Positions 1 to 7,458 of a DNA stretch of 15,427 bases are shown piece by piece. How positions within the stretch are numbered: the first letter of the stretch is position 1; every line of letters starts with the position of its first letter. The stretch is taken from NCBI GenBank assembly GCA_026419315.1, contig JANZZQ010000016.1:1-15427 (forward strand). Reading direction: 5' to 3'. A model generated the notes under the pieces. The model had not been told where the DNA came from. It searched no databases and saw only the letters and a list, made by a program, of their open reading frames with translations. The translations under genes and the position numbers were made by a program. This DNA comes from Armatimonadota bacterium (GTDB taxonomy: Bacteria > Armatimonadota > Fervidibacteria > Fervidibacterales > Fervidibacteraceae).

Positions 1-1
1 A

Positions 2-481
2 GTCTTTCGTGGAGTGGTTCAGCAAGGGTTTGAAAAGCGATATTCACCCTTTAGGGCAATCGTCTTGACGAGTCTGATTTTTGCTTTGTTTCACCTTGAC
101 CCAATTCAGAGTTTTAGCGTCTTTGCGATTGCTGTTTTTTGGGGTTGGGTGGTTTGGCGAACTCAGAGCGTTTTGCCGTCCTTGATTGCTCACGCTTTGC
201 AAAATGGGTTGACAATCATTTCGGTTCTAACTGCGACGATGCAAGAAAGCGATTTTGAACCATTTAGGTTGAAAGCGATTGAGCCCAATTGGGGGGCGGC
301 AATCGCAGGTCTTTTGTTCTGGCTTGTGATGGTGTTAATCTTAATGCGGTGCTTGCCGAAGCGGGGTGAAGAGGATGGCTCAACAGCCGACAGAGTTCTC
401 ACCGATCAAATTAGGACTGCCGATGGGAGCGGTGGAATCAGAAGTTCTGAGTTTGATGAATGCAGCGGACTTGAGAGTTGA
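2..481 (+). CDS. CPBP family intramembrane metalloprotease, C-terminal part (5' truncated)
   Basis: This is the C-terminal part of a CPBP (CAAX protease / bacteriocin-processing) family membrane protease; the reading frame is open to the left edge. The window opens in the first family motif: Phe-Arg-Gly is visible at 5-13, and the Glu pair that normally precedes it lies outside. Motif two (FALFHLDP, 81-104) supplies a catalytic/metal His, and motif three (AHALQN, 190-207) supplies the conserved His and Asn. Hydrophobic helices occur at about 57-90, 108-165 and 285-350. The substrate cannot be told; family members cleave prenylated or peptide substrates in the membrane. After the last helix the frame continues for some 40 polar residues with no family character, overlapping the next gene. 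The original stop codon may therefore have been lost. Confidence 0.85.
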   Translation, partial: VFRGVVQQGFEKRYSPFRAIVLTSLIFALFHLDPIQSFSVFAIAVFWGWVVWRTQSVLPSLIAHALQNGLTIISVLTATMQESDFEPFRLKAIEPNWGAAIAGLLFWLVMVLILMRCLPKRGEEDGSTADRVLTDQIRTADGSGGIRSSEFDECSGLES

Positions 482-1004
482 CAGGTTGACTTCTCACTAT
501 GCGATCGTTGACGACCCGAGGATTTCCGATGGAGTTTTCGGTGAACCGAGGGATTTGTGGACGATGGTTGCTCAAGGTGAATTGGATGCTGCGATCGTCC
601 CTTTTGACGACATTGCAGAAGAGATGAGGAAGCGGCCGGTATCAAGGCAAGTCCATATGGAGCCAATCTCGAGCGAACTTTTGTTCGTCGCCAACAATGA
701 AAGTTGGCAGGAAAGAAGGAGAGAGATGGAGGACTTGTTGATGTTGCTTCGCGGCGCGGTTGAAGCGAGAGGTAAGGTTTTGCTCGTGTTGAATGTCTCA
801 GAAGAACACTTGCAAGACATCCTGAAATTGCTTCCCTCTTTGCGTTCCCCCACTGTCTCACCTTTGGCGGAGCCTCATATGTTCTCCGTCATGTCGGTCG
901 TTTCCCGCAACGAAGTGAACCGACTGATACCAGAACTTTTGCGTTTAGGCGCAACTGACATCGTTGAGTTGCCGATAACGAAATTGATTCGAGGAAGCCA
1001 TTAG
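375..1004 (+). CDS. HisG-like protein lacking catalytic domain II (ATP phosphoribosyltransferase homologue)
   Basis: The 209-residue product matches long-form HisG at both ends but not in the middle. Residues 11-82 follow domain I: KLGLPMG replaces the usual start KLALPKG, and LDAAIVPFDDIAE corresponds to the LDAGITGYDWVAE region. Residues about 96-132 match the return strand and helix of domain I (SELLFVANN, then LLMLLRGAVEARGKVLL). Residues 134-208 match the histidine-binding C-terminal domain (LPSLRSPTVSPLA, ELPITKLI). About 85-90 residues that should lie between, including the PRPP-binding loop (D-x-x-x-T-G-x-T-L in HisG), are absent and replaced by roughly 14 residues. The enzyme should be unable to transfer phosphoribose; a regulatory or histidine-sensing role is my inference. 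ATG 375 was chosen because GGGGTG lies 7 nt upstream; GTG 366 is an alternative. The gene overlaps the CPBP frame by 107 bp. Confidence 0.8.
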   Translation: MAQQPTEFSPIKLGLPMGAVESEVLSLMNAADLRVDRLTSHYAIVDDPRISDGVFGEPRDLWTMVAQGELDAAIVPFDDIAEEMRKRPVSRQVHMEPISSELLFVANNESWQERRREMEDLLMLLRGAVEARGKVLLVLNVSEEHLQDILKLLPSLRSPTVSPLAEPHMFSVMSVVSRNEVNRLIPELLRLGATDIVELPITKLIRGSH

Positions 1005-1016
1005 CCTTAAAGGCTT

Positions 1017-1856
1017 TCAGCCTCCGTACCAGAACCTCAAAATTTTCGTCACGGTTGGACGAACTTGCTTTCTCGGCACAATCAAGTCAACATGTCCGTG
1101 TTGAAACTGAAACTCTGCCTGCCTGTGTTCTACGGGGACTTTGATTTTCAGCGAAAGCTCAATTACCCTTGGTCCCGTGAAACCAACCAATGCTCCTGGT
1201 TCGGCAAGGATGATGTCGGCAAGAGCACCAAAAGATGCATGGACACCCGCCATGCTGTCAGTTAGGAGCGCAATGTATGGCAACCCCGCTTCGTGCAAGC
1301 GACCGCAAACAGCGGTGGTTTTTCCCATTTGCATCAGCGACAAAATGCCTTCTTGCATCCTTGCCCCGCCACCGCTTCCAATGATGATGAAAACGGGTAA
1401 GCGTTCATCAATAGCCCGCTCCATAAGTCGGGCGATTTTTTCACCAACGACGCTGCCCATGCTCCCGCCCATGAAATTGAAATCGGTGATGCCGATGGCA
1501 ACAGGCATCCCCTCAATGGTGGCCTTCCCCGTTAGGGCTGCATCAGCTAACCCTGTTCGTTGCTGGTCACGGCGAACTTTATCGCTGTATTCGGGGAAGT
1601 TTAGCGGGTCAGCAGGATAAAGTTCCGCATCCCACTCAACGAACGAATCCTTGTCAACGGTGATTTCAAGCCTTTCCCTCGCACCGATTCTTTGGTGATA
1701 ACCGCACCGTGGGCAAACCTTCAGGTTTTGCTCGAAGTCTTTCTTGTAAACCATCGCCTCGCAGTTACTGCATTTGTGCCAAACATCGGTTGGGAGTTCA
1801 GCAAGGGCGGCTGGGGAGGCTTCAGTTTGCATGTTTTCTCTTCTCTCCTCTGCCAC
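1017..1856 (-). CDS. accD: acetyl-CoA carboxylase carboxyltransferase subunit beta
   Basis: AccD is the beta subunit of the carboxyltransferase that, with AccA, moves the carboxyl group from carboxybiotin to acetyl-CoA to make malonyl-CoA for fatty acid synthesis. The 279-residue product starts with the diagnostic four-cysteine zinc ribbon (Cys29, Cys32, Cys48, Cys51). The crotonase-fold carboxyltransferase core follows, with SGGGARMQEG, the acyl-CoA-binding MAGVHASFG segment and FTGPRVIE. The C-terminus HGHVDLIVPR is typical, and the protein is slightly shorter than the E. coli one because it lacks the acidic tail. GTG 1856 is preferred since GGAGG sits 8 nt upstream; ATG 1832, with an AGGAG further away, is a second possibility. 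accA is not adjacent. The gene converges on the HisG-like gene with only 12 bp between the stops. Confidence 0.97.
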   Translation of the reverse strand: MAEERRENMQTEASPAALAELPTDVWHKCSNCEAMVYKKDFEQNLKVCPRCGYHQRIGARERLEITVDKDSFVEWDAELYPADPLNFPEYSDKVRRDQQRTGLADAALTGKATIEGMPVAIGITDFNFMGGSMGSVVGEKIARLMERAIDERLPVFIIIGSGGGARMQEGILSLMQMGKTTAVCGRLHEAGLPYIALLTDSMAGVHASFGALADIILAEPGALVGFTGPRVIELSLKIKVPVEHRQAEFQFQHGHVDLIVPRKQVRPTVTKILRFWYGG

Positions 1857-1922
1857 AATGAACACCTCCAAACCGCTTTTGCTTTGGCAACTCCGAATGG
1901 GTACAGCCTAACGGCATCCCCC

Positions 1923-1951
1923 ATTTTAGCGAACCCTGTGCCGAAGGTCAA
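1923..1951 (-). promoter_or_regulatory. probable sigma-70-type promoter of accD
   Basis: Reading the minus strand there is a -35 box TTGACC (1951-1946), a 17-bp spacer and a -10 box TAAAAT (1928-1923). Each box differs from consensus at one base. Transcription would begin near 1916, giving a leader of about 60 nt before the GTG of accD. It is the best promoter-like match I found by eye in the 268-bp divergent gap between accD and ribF; no equally good match was seen for ribF. Confidence 0.6.
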
Positions 1952-2124
1952 TACTTGACACGCAACAGGAAAATGAACGGGGAATGTCACTTTGAAAGGG
2001 CTCGAAGGCTTTTTAGGACTTCAGCCTGTATGACAGGTGAACCAGTTGTGCAACAAACTTAAATGGCTATCAACTGAAAGCCGTTGCGATGTGTCTGCCA
2101 CAAAAGCATCTGGAGGCGACCAAA

Positions 2125-3054
2125 GTGAAGGTTTATCGGGACTTAACAGAAATACCAATCGACAGAAGAGCAGTAACTGTAGGGGTTTTTGACGGCGTGC
2201 ATTTAGGACACAGAGCGCTGCTTGCCCATCTCGTTTCAATCGCCCGCTCCAAAGGTTTATCCCCAACCGTTGTGACTTTCTCCAATCACCCGCAATCGGT
2301 CTTAAACCCGCCAGCACCACAACTATTGACAACTGTCGAGGAAAGAATAGCACTCTTGGCTGAAACAGGAGTGGAAGAAACACTTGTCTTGCCTTTCACC
2401 TTCGAACTTTCCAGGTTGACCGCGGAGCAATTCTGCCGCGATGTTTTGGTTGACAAATTAATGTGTAAGTTGTTGATTGTTGGTGACGATTTTGCTTTGG
2501 GGCATCGCCGTGAAGGCACCGTCAGTCGGTTGGCGGAGTTAGGGGGAAAGATGGGCTTTGAAGTCATCGCTATCTCGCCAGTCCTGAGTGGGAGCGTCAG
2601 GGTGTCAAGTAGCGAGATTAGGAATTTGGTTTTGAGGGGTGAAGTTGAGAGGGCAAGAGAGCTGCTGGGAACATTCTATCGCATTACCGGTGTCGTCATC
2701 TCCGGTGCGGGGCGGGGACGGAAATTGGGCTTTCCAACAATCAACTTGAAGGTTGCACCGGAGAAACTTTTGCCTCGGTATGGAGTTTACGCAGGGCGAG
2801 TTCGCATAGGACGGGAGGCTTGGGACGCGGCAGCCTATGTCGGTCAACGCCCTACTTTTGGTGAGACCGAGCCCGTCGTTGAAGCATATCTGTTGGGGTT
2901 CAACGGTTCAATCCCTCAAGGAACTTCCGTTGTGTTGGAATTAGTCGCTTTTATTCGCCCTGACCAGCGTTTTGAGTCTCCTGAATCGTTAATCGCTCAA
3001 ATGAGCCGAGATGTTCAGGCTGTTCGGGACCGGATGAGGGAGTTGAGGGGCTGA
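2125..3054 (+). CDS. ribF: bifunctional riboflavin kinase / FAD synthetase
   Basis: RibF phosphorylates riboflavin to FMN and adenylylates FMN to FAD in the cytosol. The N-terminal FAD synthetase domain shows the nucleotidyltransferase signature GVFDGVHLGH (residues 20-29, with HLGH as the HxGH motif) and SSSEIR (about 161-166), the counterpart of ISSTxIR. The C-terminal riboflavin kinase domain shows GRGRKLGFPTINL (about 196-208) and GVYAG (about 220). Length 309 is normal for the family. GTG 2125 is chosen because GGAGG lies exactly 8 nt upstream and the protein then starts right before the first beta strand; the upstream ATG at 2089 would add 12 residues with no family support. The last 104 bp overlap the antisense tail of the PAP2 gene. 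Confidence 0.97.
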   Translation: MKVYRDLTEIPIDRRAVTVGVFDGVHLGHRALLAHLVSIARSKGLSPTVVTFSNHPQSVLNPPAPQLLTTVEERIALLAETGVEETLVLPFTFELSRLTAEQFCRDVLVDKLMCKLLIVGDDFALGHRREGTVSRLAELGGKMGFEVIAISPVLSGSVRVSSSEIRNLVLRGEVERARELLGTFYRITGVVISGAGRGRKLGFPTINLKVAPEKLLPRYGVYAGRVRIGREAWDAAAYVGQRPTFGETEPVVEAYLLGFNGSIPQGTSVVLELVAFIRPDQRFESPESLIAQMSRDVQAVRDRMRELRG

Positions 3055-3592
3055 TTTTTGGTTGGAGATAGCACAGTAACTTGTGCATTCCAAAGGCAAT
3101 GATGTAACCAAGTGCTGCCCCACCGACAACATCGTGCCACCAATGCGCATGGGATACAATCCGGCTTAGCCCCACAATGATCGCGAACGGGAACCAAATC
3201 CAGCCCCAGCGGAAGTGCATACTCATGATGGTTGCGTAAGCGAACGCCGATGTCGTGTGACCGCTTGGAAAGCTGTTGAAAAAGCGACCGTCTGGGCGAA
3301 CTTCTCCGACAGTGAACTTGAGGGTTTCAATGGCAATTTGAGACACCAAAAGGGTCAAGACCAACCGCCATAGCACCCGCCTGTCAAGCCAAATTGCCAC
3401 TACCCCGCCAATTGTTAACGCCCACCAATACTTGCCTCCTATTTCGCCCGCAATTCTCTTCAAAGTTTCCGGCAAATCCGGGGGCTCAGTTGGGGACTTG
3501 GGGAAAAGAGCTATCAACATTGTGACCGCAAAAGTCAGGGCGGCTACAAGCAACGAAATCACCTTTAGGTTCGGTTTAGTGGAGCACCCCAT
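2951..3592 (-). CDS. PAP2-family membrane phosphatase
   Basis: This is an integral membrane type 2 phosphatidic acid phosphatase-like protein of 213 residues. All three family motifs are intact: K92-x6-R99-P100, PSGH at 109-112, and S143-R144-x5-H150-x3-D154 (SRIVSHAHWWHD). Hydrophobic helices occur at about 9-31, 56-70, 74-90, 112-125, 130-147 and 155-176, which fits the usual six-helix core. Likely substrates are lipid phosphates or pyrophosphates such as undecaprenyl pyrophosphate, but the sequence does not say which. ATG 3592 is preferred over upstream starts at 3619 and 3652 because AGGAGAGG stands about 7 nt before it. It follows archease after 19 bp and is probably cotranscribed with it. 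The polar C-terminal 35 residues are encoded opposite the end of ribF, so this tail may be a late extension. Confidence 0.9.
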   Translation of the reverse strand: MGCSTKPNLKVISLLVAALTFAVTMLIALFPKSPTEPPDLPETLKRIAGEIGGKYWWALTIGGVVAIWLDRRVLWRLVLTLLVSQIAIETLKFTVGEVRPDGRFFNSFPSGHTTSAFAYATIMSMHFRWGWIWFPFAIIVGLSRIVSHAHWWHDVVGGAALGYIIAFGMHKLLCYLQPKISPSTPSSGPEQPEHLGSFERLTIQETQNAGQGE

Positions 3593-3611
3593 CGCGGACC
3601 CTCTCCTACCC

Positions 3612-4043
3612 TCAGACATCAAAGATGACTTGAACCCTAAGCAAATCTCCAACTTGCTCTATGTTCATCATGTGGTGGGTAACCGCCTTGACGTGGTGGA
3701 GCAGGACGATTCCGTCGTGCAACTTTTCGCCCTTGACTATACCTTTAACTGTTGTTTCCGTCACTTCAGTGACTTTCACCTCCCGCGGGACAAACTTTTC
3801 TACCTCTTTCAAGTAGTGGAGCTCCTTGAGCCAGCGCAGGAGCAGCCACTCCCTTTCAGGCAAGGACGCTTCTGCAATCACTTCCCGTTCCTCTCTCGGT
3901 GCTACCGTTTTCAAGTCCGCCATCAAACTGAACATACCTAAGGCTGCGTTTTCCAACAATTCCCGGTAGTCTCGCCCGTATGCGATTATGCCGACATCAG
4001 CGGTGTGCTCGACGATTTCAAAAGGCAAGAAATCCCTGTTCAT
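3612..4043 (-). CDS. archease (RtcB RNA-ligase cofactor family)
   Basis: Archease is a small protein that activates the tRNA-splicing/RNA-repair ligase RtcB by promoting its guanylylation and multiple turnover. The 143-residue product has the standard length, the N-terminal family signature EHTADVG (residues 12-18, Asp16) and the closing segment VIFDV with Asp142, the two acidic positions expected to bind metal. The middle WLLLRWLKELHYL helix corresponds to the usual WLNELLYL. The start ATG 4043 has GGTGAGG about 4 nt upstream. No rtcB is present in the window, so its partner must be encoded elsewhere. The gene begins at the left border of the gene-free block, with a parS site 104 bp upstream, and reads away from that block. 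Confidence 0.93.
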   Translation of the reverse strand: MNRDFLPFEIVEHTADVGIIAYGRDYRELLENAALGMFSLMADLKTVAPREEREVIAEASLPEREWLLLRWLKELHYLKEVEKFVPREVKVTEVTETTVKGIVKGEKLHDGIVLLHHVKAVTHHMMNIEQVGDLLRVQVIFDV

Positions 4044-4146
4044 TCAGCCTCACCCTTCCGCCCGATTTTTGACCGGCAATAATTTTGCCGCAGAGTTTGA
4101 GGGCAAGGTCCAAACGTTGGGCTTTGATGAGAGCAGACCACATGTA

Positions 4147-4162
4147 TGTTTCACGTGAAACG
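4147..4162. promoter_or_regulatory. parS: parS centromere site 1 (ParB binding)
   Basis: TGTTTCACGTGAAACG differs from the Bacillus-type parS consensus TGTTTCACGTGAAACA at the last base only and contains the full 14-bp palindrome GTTTCACGTGAAAC. ParB loads at such sites and spreads to organise origin-proximal DNA for ParA- and SMC-dependent segregation. It lies in non-coding DNA upstream of archease. Confidence 0.93.
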
Positions 4163-4339
4163 TCAGCGACGTCGCCCCCTTTGAGGTTGTGGTTTGGGAG
4201 TGAGAACGGAAACCGTTTATGCTTCGTTTGTCGCCTCGTCACCGAACTTGACTCCAATGAAGGCACTTCAGGCATTCGCTTTTTTACCCCTCGGTGATTC
4301 CACAAATGGTGCTTGAACCCCCACCTCCACCGTGGAAAG

Positions 4340-4355
4340 CGTTTCACGTGAAACA
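4340..4355. promoter_or_regulatory. parS: parS centromere site 2 (ParB binding)
   Basis: CGTTTCACGTGAAACA keeps the 14-bp palindromic core and departs from consensus only in the first base. It lies 193 bp from site 1, so ParB nucleated at both could act as one complex. Confidence 0.93.
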
Positions 4356-4562
4356 TTTCGGGGGCAGGAAGAAGTTCGAACTTTGGAGCGGAAATAGAGG
4401 GCTAATTTTCGGGATTTTGTTAAGCGTGACCTAAACTGTGACGGTGGCGCGGTTCAATAAAAGGTGACCGAAACGTGAGGTGACAGAAGTAGGAAGGCAT
4501 CACCGTTGTTGTCGCCGCCATTTTCGTCTTTGGGACGTGATAGTTCCTTTGCGGCAAACCTT

Positions 4563-4590
4563 TCGACCTAAAGGCGAACGTGAAGGTCGA
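4563..4590. repeat. inverted repeat, 7-bp arms
   Basis: TCGACCT (4563-4569) and AGGTCGA (4584-4590) form a perfect inverted repeat around a 14-nt loop in the gene-free block. No T-run follows, so it is not a clear terminator. An operator or chance are both possible. Confidence 0.4.
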
Positions 4591-4868
4591 GAATGGGCAA
4601 TTCCTGACAAGCTGCTGTGCGGAGCCAAGTTCGGCTGAAACCAGCATTTTCAACGGCAATTGCGATGGACAAACTTAAGAGCCACTAGCTGTTTTTGGGT
4701 TGTCTTTAGCTTGAATCTTTGGTTGTTCGGGTTCCAGTGGTAGGTGTGTTCGACGCAGCACTACGCCGCTTAGTGGAAGCTCCTCTTATTTGCTCTATCG
4801 TTGCTTTTGCGCCGAGTGAAAATTTCCGGCATGAAGGAACAGTTCACTTGTCAGCTTCAAGAAGAGCT

Positions 4869-4891
4869 AAAATCGCTTCTTCGTCGATTTT
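4869..4891. repeat. inverted repeat, 7-bp AT-rich arms
   Basis: AAAATCG (4869-4875) and CGATTTT (4885-4891) are perfect complements around a 9-nt loop. On either strand the 3' arm ends in a short T-run, so it could act as a weak bidirectional terminator, but no gene ends beside it. Confidence 0.4.
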
Positions 4892-4931
4892 GTTCATGTG
4901 CCTAACCTTCTCGCTTGATAGACAGAGGTTT

Positions 4932-4951
4932 CCACGCGTCGCAACGCGTGG
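4932..4951. repeat. GC-rich hairpin, 8-bp arms with CGCA loop
   Basis: CCACGCGT (4932-4939) and ACGCGTGG (4944-4951) pair perfectly across the tetraloop CGCA. This is the tightest hairpin in the gene-free block. It may be a copy of a small interspersed palindromic repeat, which cannot be tested with one window. Confidence 0.55.
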
Positions 4952-5302
4952 CGCTGCTGGAGAGGCATTTCGAGCGGTGAGAGCGTATTTTGATTTTGGC
5001 AGGCAAATTGCCTTCGACACCTTCTTACGAGGATGGAAACCCTTTCAGTTCCGGTTGAGCCGGTTGAACCCGACCTTGCCTATCGGTTCTCACCATGACT
5101 TGGAGCGATTGGCGTTGGCATAAGTTTTTCAGTTTTCGGAATAGTCAGCGCAGATAATTCCACAAAGACAGGGGCTGTTGTAGTGCGCTTCGAGTGGAGA
5201 ATGGTTGTCAAGTTGCGGCGTTTCGGATGTCGCCAATTACGTCCTCAGCGAAGCTGCCCGAGCGCATGCAGAGCGGCACTCCATCTGATTTCGGTGGCGG
5301 AA

Positions 5303-5318
5303 TGTTTCACGTGAAACG
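5303..5318. promoter_or_regulatory. parS: parS centromere site 3 (ParB binding)
   Basis: TGTTTCACGTGAAACG is identical to site 1 over all 16 bases and lies 963 bp to the right of site 2, again in DNA without a supportable gene. Three such sites within 1.2 kb cannot reasonably be chance. Confidence 0.93.
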
Positions 5319-5830
5319 AGATTTAAGTGAGGCTGCAAGTTTTATACGCCCCAACGAAAGCTGGCAAGCAAGGGCTATATGGGAAAGCAAGTGAGCCGGT
5401 TTCACCCACTTCTACACGAACGCAAAGTTGTGCTGTAACCGTCAAATTCAACGCTCAGCCGCGCTGACCTTTAGAGCCCGACAGATTTGACCTTTTCTCA
5501 TCTCTTGCCACGATCGCTTTGCAGTTTCTCACAGGAAAAAACTGAGGGTTGGTTGGCTACTTCATCCTTCCCGTGGCTGGAGATGGGTGGGTGAGAGTCA
5601 TCGCCAAGGCAGTAAGGATGCTTTGATTGAGGTCACAAGGTCGGTTCAGAGGTTTTTTAACGAACTCACCAACGAAGGTCAAGTTACTCTTTGTGAAACC
5701 ACGCGACAAGTTCCCCGACGGTAACGAAAGTCTGGTTTCCTCCGTAATTGCCCGGCGGGTCTGAGCGGTTCCAAGGAGTTTCCGCCTCGTGTAAGCACCC
5801 CTTTTACAGTCTTGCTGAGCTTTGAATCCT

Positions 5831-5990
5831 CTTCAACAAGCAGAGATCCACAAGACGTTTCGGACTGCACCTGTTGAAGGGCTCTGTTTTGCGCAAGTTT
5901 GACGAATATACTGAAAGGAAGGTGGCAGGAAATCGGGGGCGGGTTATTAGCGGGACTTTTAAGGCAAGCAAACGGATAGAACCTTCAACA
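5831..5990. repeat. three copies of CTTCAACA in alternating orientation
   Basis: CTTCAACA occurs at 5831-5838 on the plus strand, at 5872-5879 as the complement TGTTGAAG, and again at 5983-5990 on the plus strand. The middle copy can pair with the first (8 bp, about 10 with a wobble and an outer C-G) or with the last (9 bp, counting the flanking C/G). They could be binding sites for one protein or alternative RNA stems. I know no named motif of this sequence. Confidence 0.35.
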
Positions 5991-7458
5991 GCGTTGTGCC
6001 AACAATCAGAAGGAGGGTTAGCCCAAGAAGCGTGGAGTTTTGGGTTTGCTTTTCGTTTGAGAGAGCAAATGAACGAGGGTGGAAAAACAAGCGAGCCAAG
6101 CTGTGCGGTCCCTCTTTAGTTTCACTTGCCCCGAGTTCACTGATTAATAGGTTTGTGAATTCAGAACAACTCGTAGCCAAATTTCGGGGGACGATTTGCG
6201 GTCAGCTGGATTGGCATTGGCACTAAGCTCCCTAAGTTGGTTTGCTCAACGGCGGGGTAGACTGACGGAGGAAGCAACAGGACTTCACAGTCAATCGGGG
6301 CCTTAAGTGATCGTCAGTTCCCTTCTAACATCTGACCGAGCAGGTCGAATGATTGCGGGGTTTTGCTGGTAGGGACTAATCCCAAGTCAGGTTCAGAACT
6401 CGCCTCAGAATGGCTACCTACCGACTCGTTGCAAGTAAGGCGGCCTCCACTTGCTTCCCCCGAGGAAGCGGTAAAGGGTATCTGGCACGGATTTTAGACC
6501 ACATTACTTAAAAGTGACAACAGAAACTTTTTTTGTGGTTATCGGGGTTGGTTTCGATCACCGAGGGGCAGACAAAGTCCGCCTAAAAACACCGGCGAAT
6601 TTCGCTTGCAACATGAGTTCGGACGAAATCGGAGGGCAAGGGAAGCTGAGCCGAATTTCGCGGGCAAATTTCATCTGCCTTACAATGAATTCACAGGCAA
6701 GTTTTCACACACCCCACACTTGGCAAGCCATAGGGGGCAGGCGGTGCTCGTTTGAGAAACAATTGGGTGAGTAGTTCGGTCCACGAACACTGCCGGTCGC
6801 TTGTCTGGAAGGGTTAGCTTACGGTTGAGCGACTAAGGGGTAGTGACAGTTCGTTATCACCACTTTCACCTCACTATTTGCCTTGGTTGCATCGGCCTCT
6901 TGATTTGCAAAGTTTCCTCCGGCAAAAACTCGACTTGAAGAAACAAACCATCATAGTCACGATTCCCTGTAATTGGGCTCCGCCCACCTCATGGTCCAAA
7001 ATCAGTGAGGCATCGCTCAACATGCGGTTCATCGCGTCTATGTCATTGTGGTCCAAGATGTTCGTGAGCGTTTCGGCTCGGAGGTCTTGCCCTTTGGTGC
7101 AGATGGTCAGTGGGGGCTGTATAACGGAGTGGCGAAGTTGGGGCGCGGGATGGTTCTGCTTGGGCACATTGTGGCTTCTTACTTGCTTTTGAGTGCTTTC
7201 ACTGTTGCTTTCTACTCATGGCATTGTGCTTACTTTGCCCTTCGATTTCAAAGGGGCAGGATCGAATTTGGGCAACAATCAGCTACACTCATCTTTGTTT
7301 CGGCGACACTTGTTCGGTTCGTTCAGCCTTTACTGAGGTAGCTCGGTATTTACTGACCTGCTCGGATTTGGTCTTGGTCTTACAATTGCTCTTTACAAGA
7401 ACCTGTTTTTGAGGTGGGCTCAAACTCAATCTTGCCGCTAATTTTTGGGGAGTGGGTA

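Noticed and set aside
1003..1015. Palindrome AGCCTT-A-AAGGCT between the HisG-like and accD stops as a terminator
   Set aside because: The loop is too tight, the stem too short, and no T-run follows on either strand.
1721..1990. 89-codon minus-strand frame upstream of accD
   Set aside because: It overlaps the accD start region out of frame and covers the accD promoter; no homology or ribosome binding site.
2021..2383. 120-codon minus-strand frame opposite the start of ribF
   Set aside because: It is fully antisense to the ribF leader and N-terminal domain and shows no family features.
4018..4356. 112-codon minus-strand frame beginning MFHVKR upstream of archease
   Set aside because: MFHVKR and the internal DVSRET are simply parS sites read as codons. 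There is no ribosome binding site and no family resemblance, and it overlaps the archease start.
4297..5166. Repeated word ATTCCACAAA at 4297 and 5157 as DnaA boxes
   Set aside because: Both match TTATCCACA at only 6 of 9 positions and there are only two; a 10-mer repeat in 3.7 kb can be chance.
5680..5780. RNase P RNA-like segment (minus strand GGAGGAAAccaGACTTTCG)
   Set aside because: It resembles the GAGGAAAGTCC core but has a different middle, and no matching ACAGAAA partner strand was found.
6260..6290. SRP RNA-like GGAGGAAGCAACAGG
   Set aside because: The signal recognition RNA loop is GGAAGGAAGCAGC with flanking complementary stems; neither the exact loop nor the stem is present.
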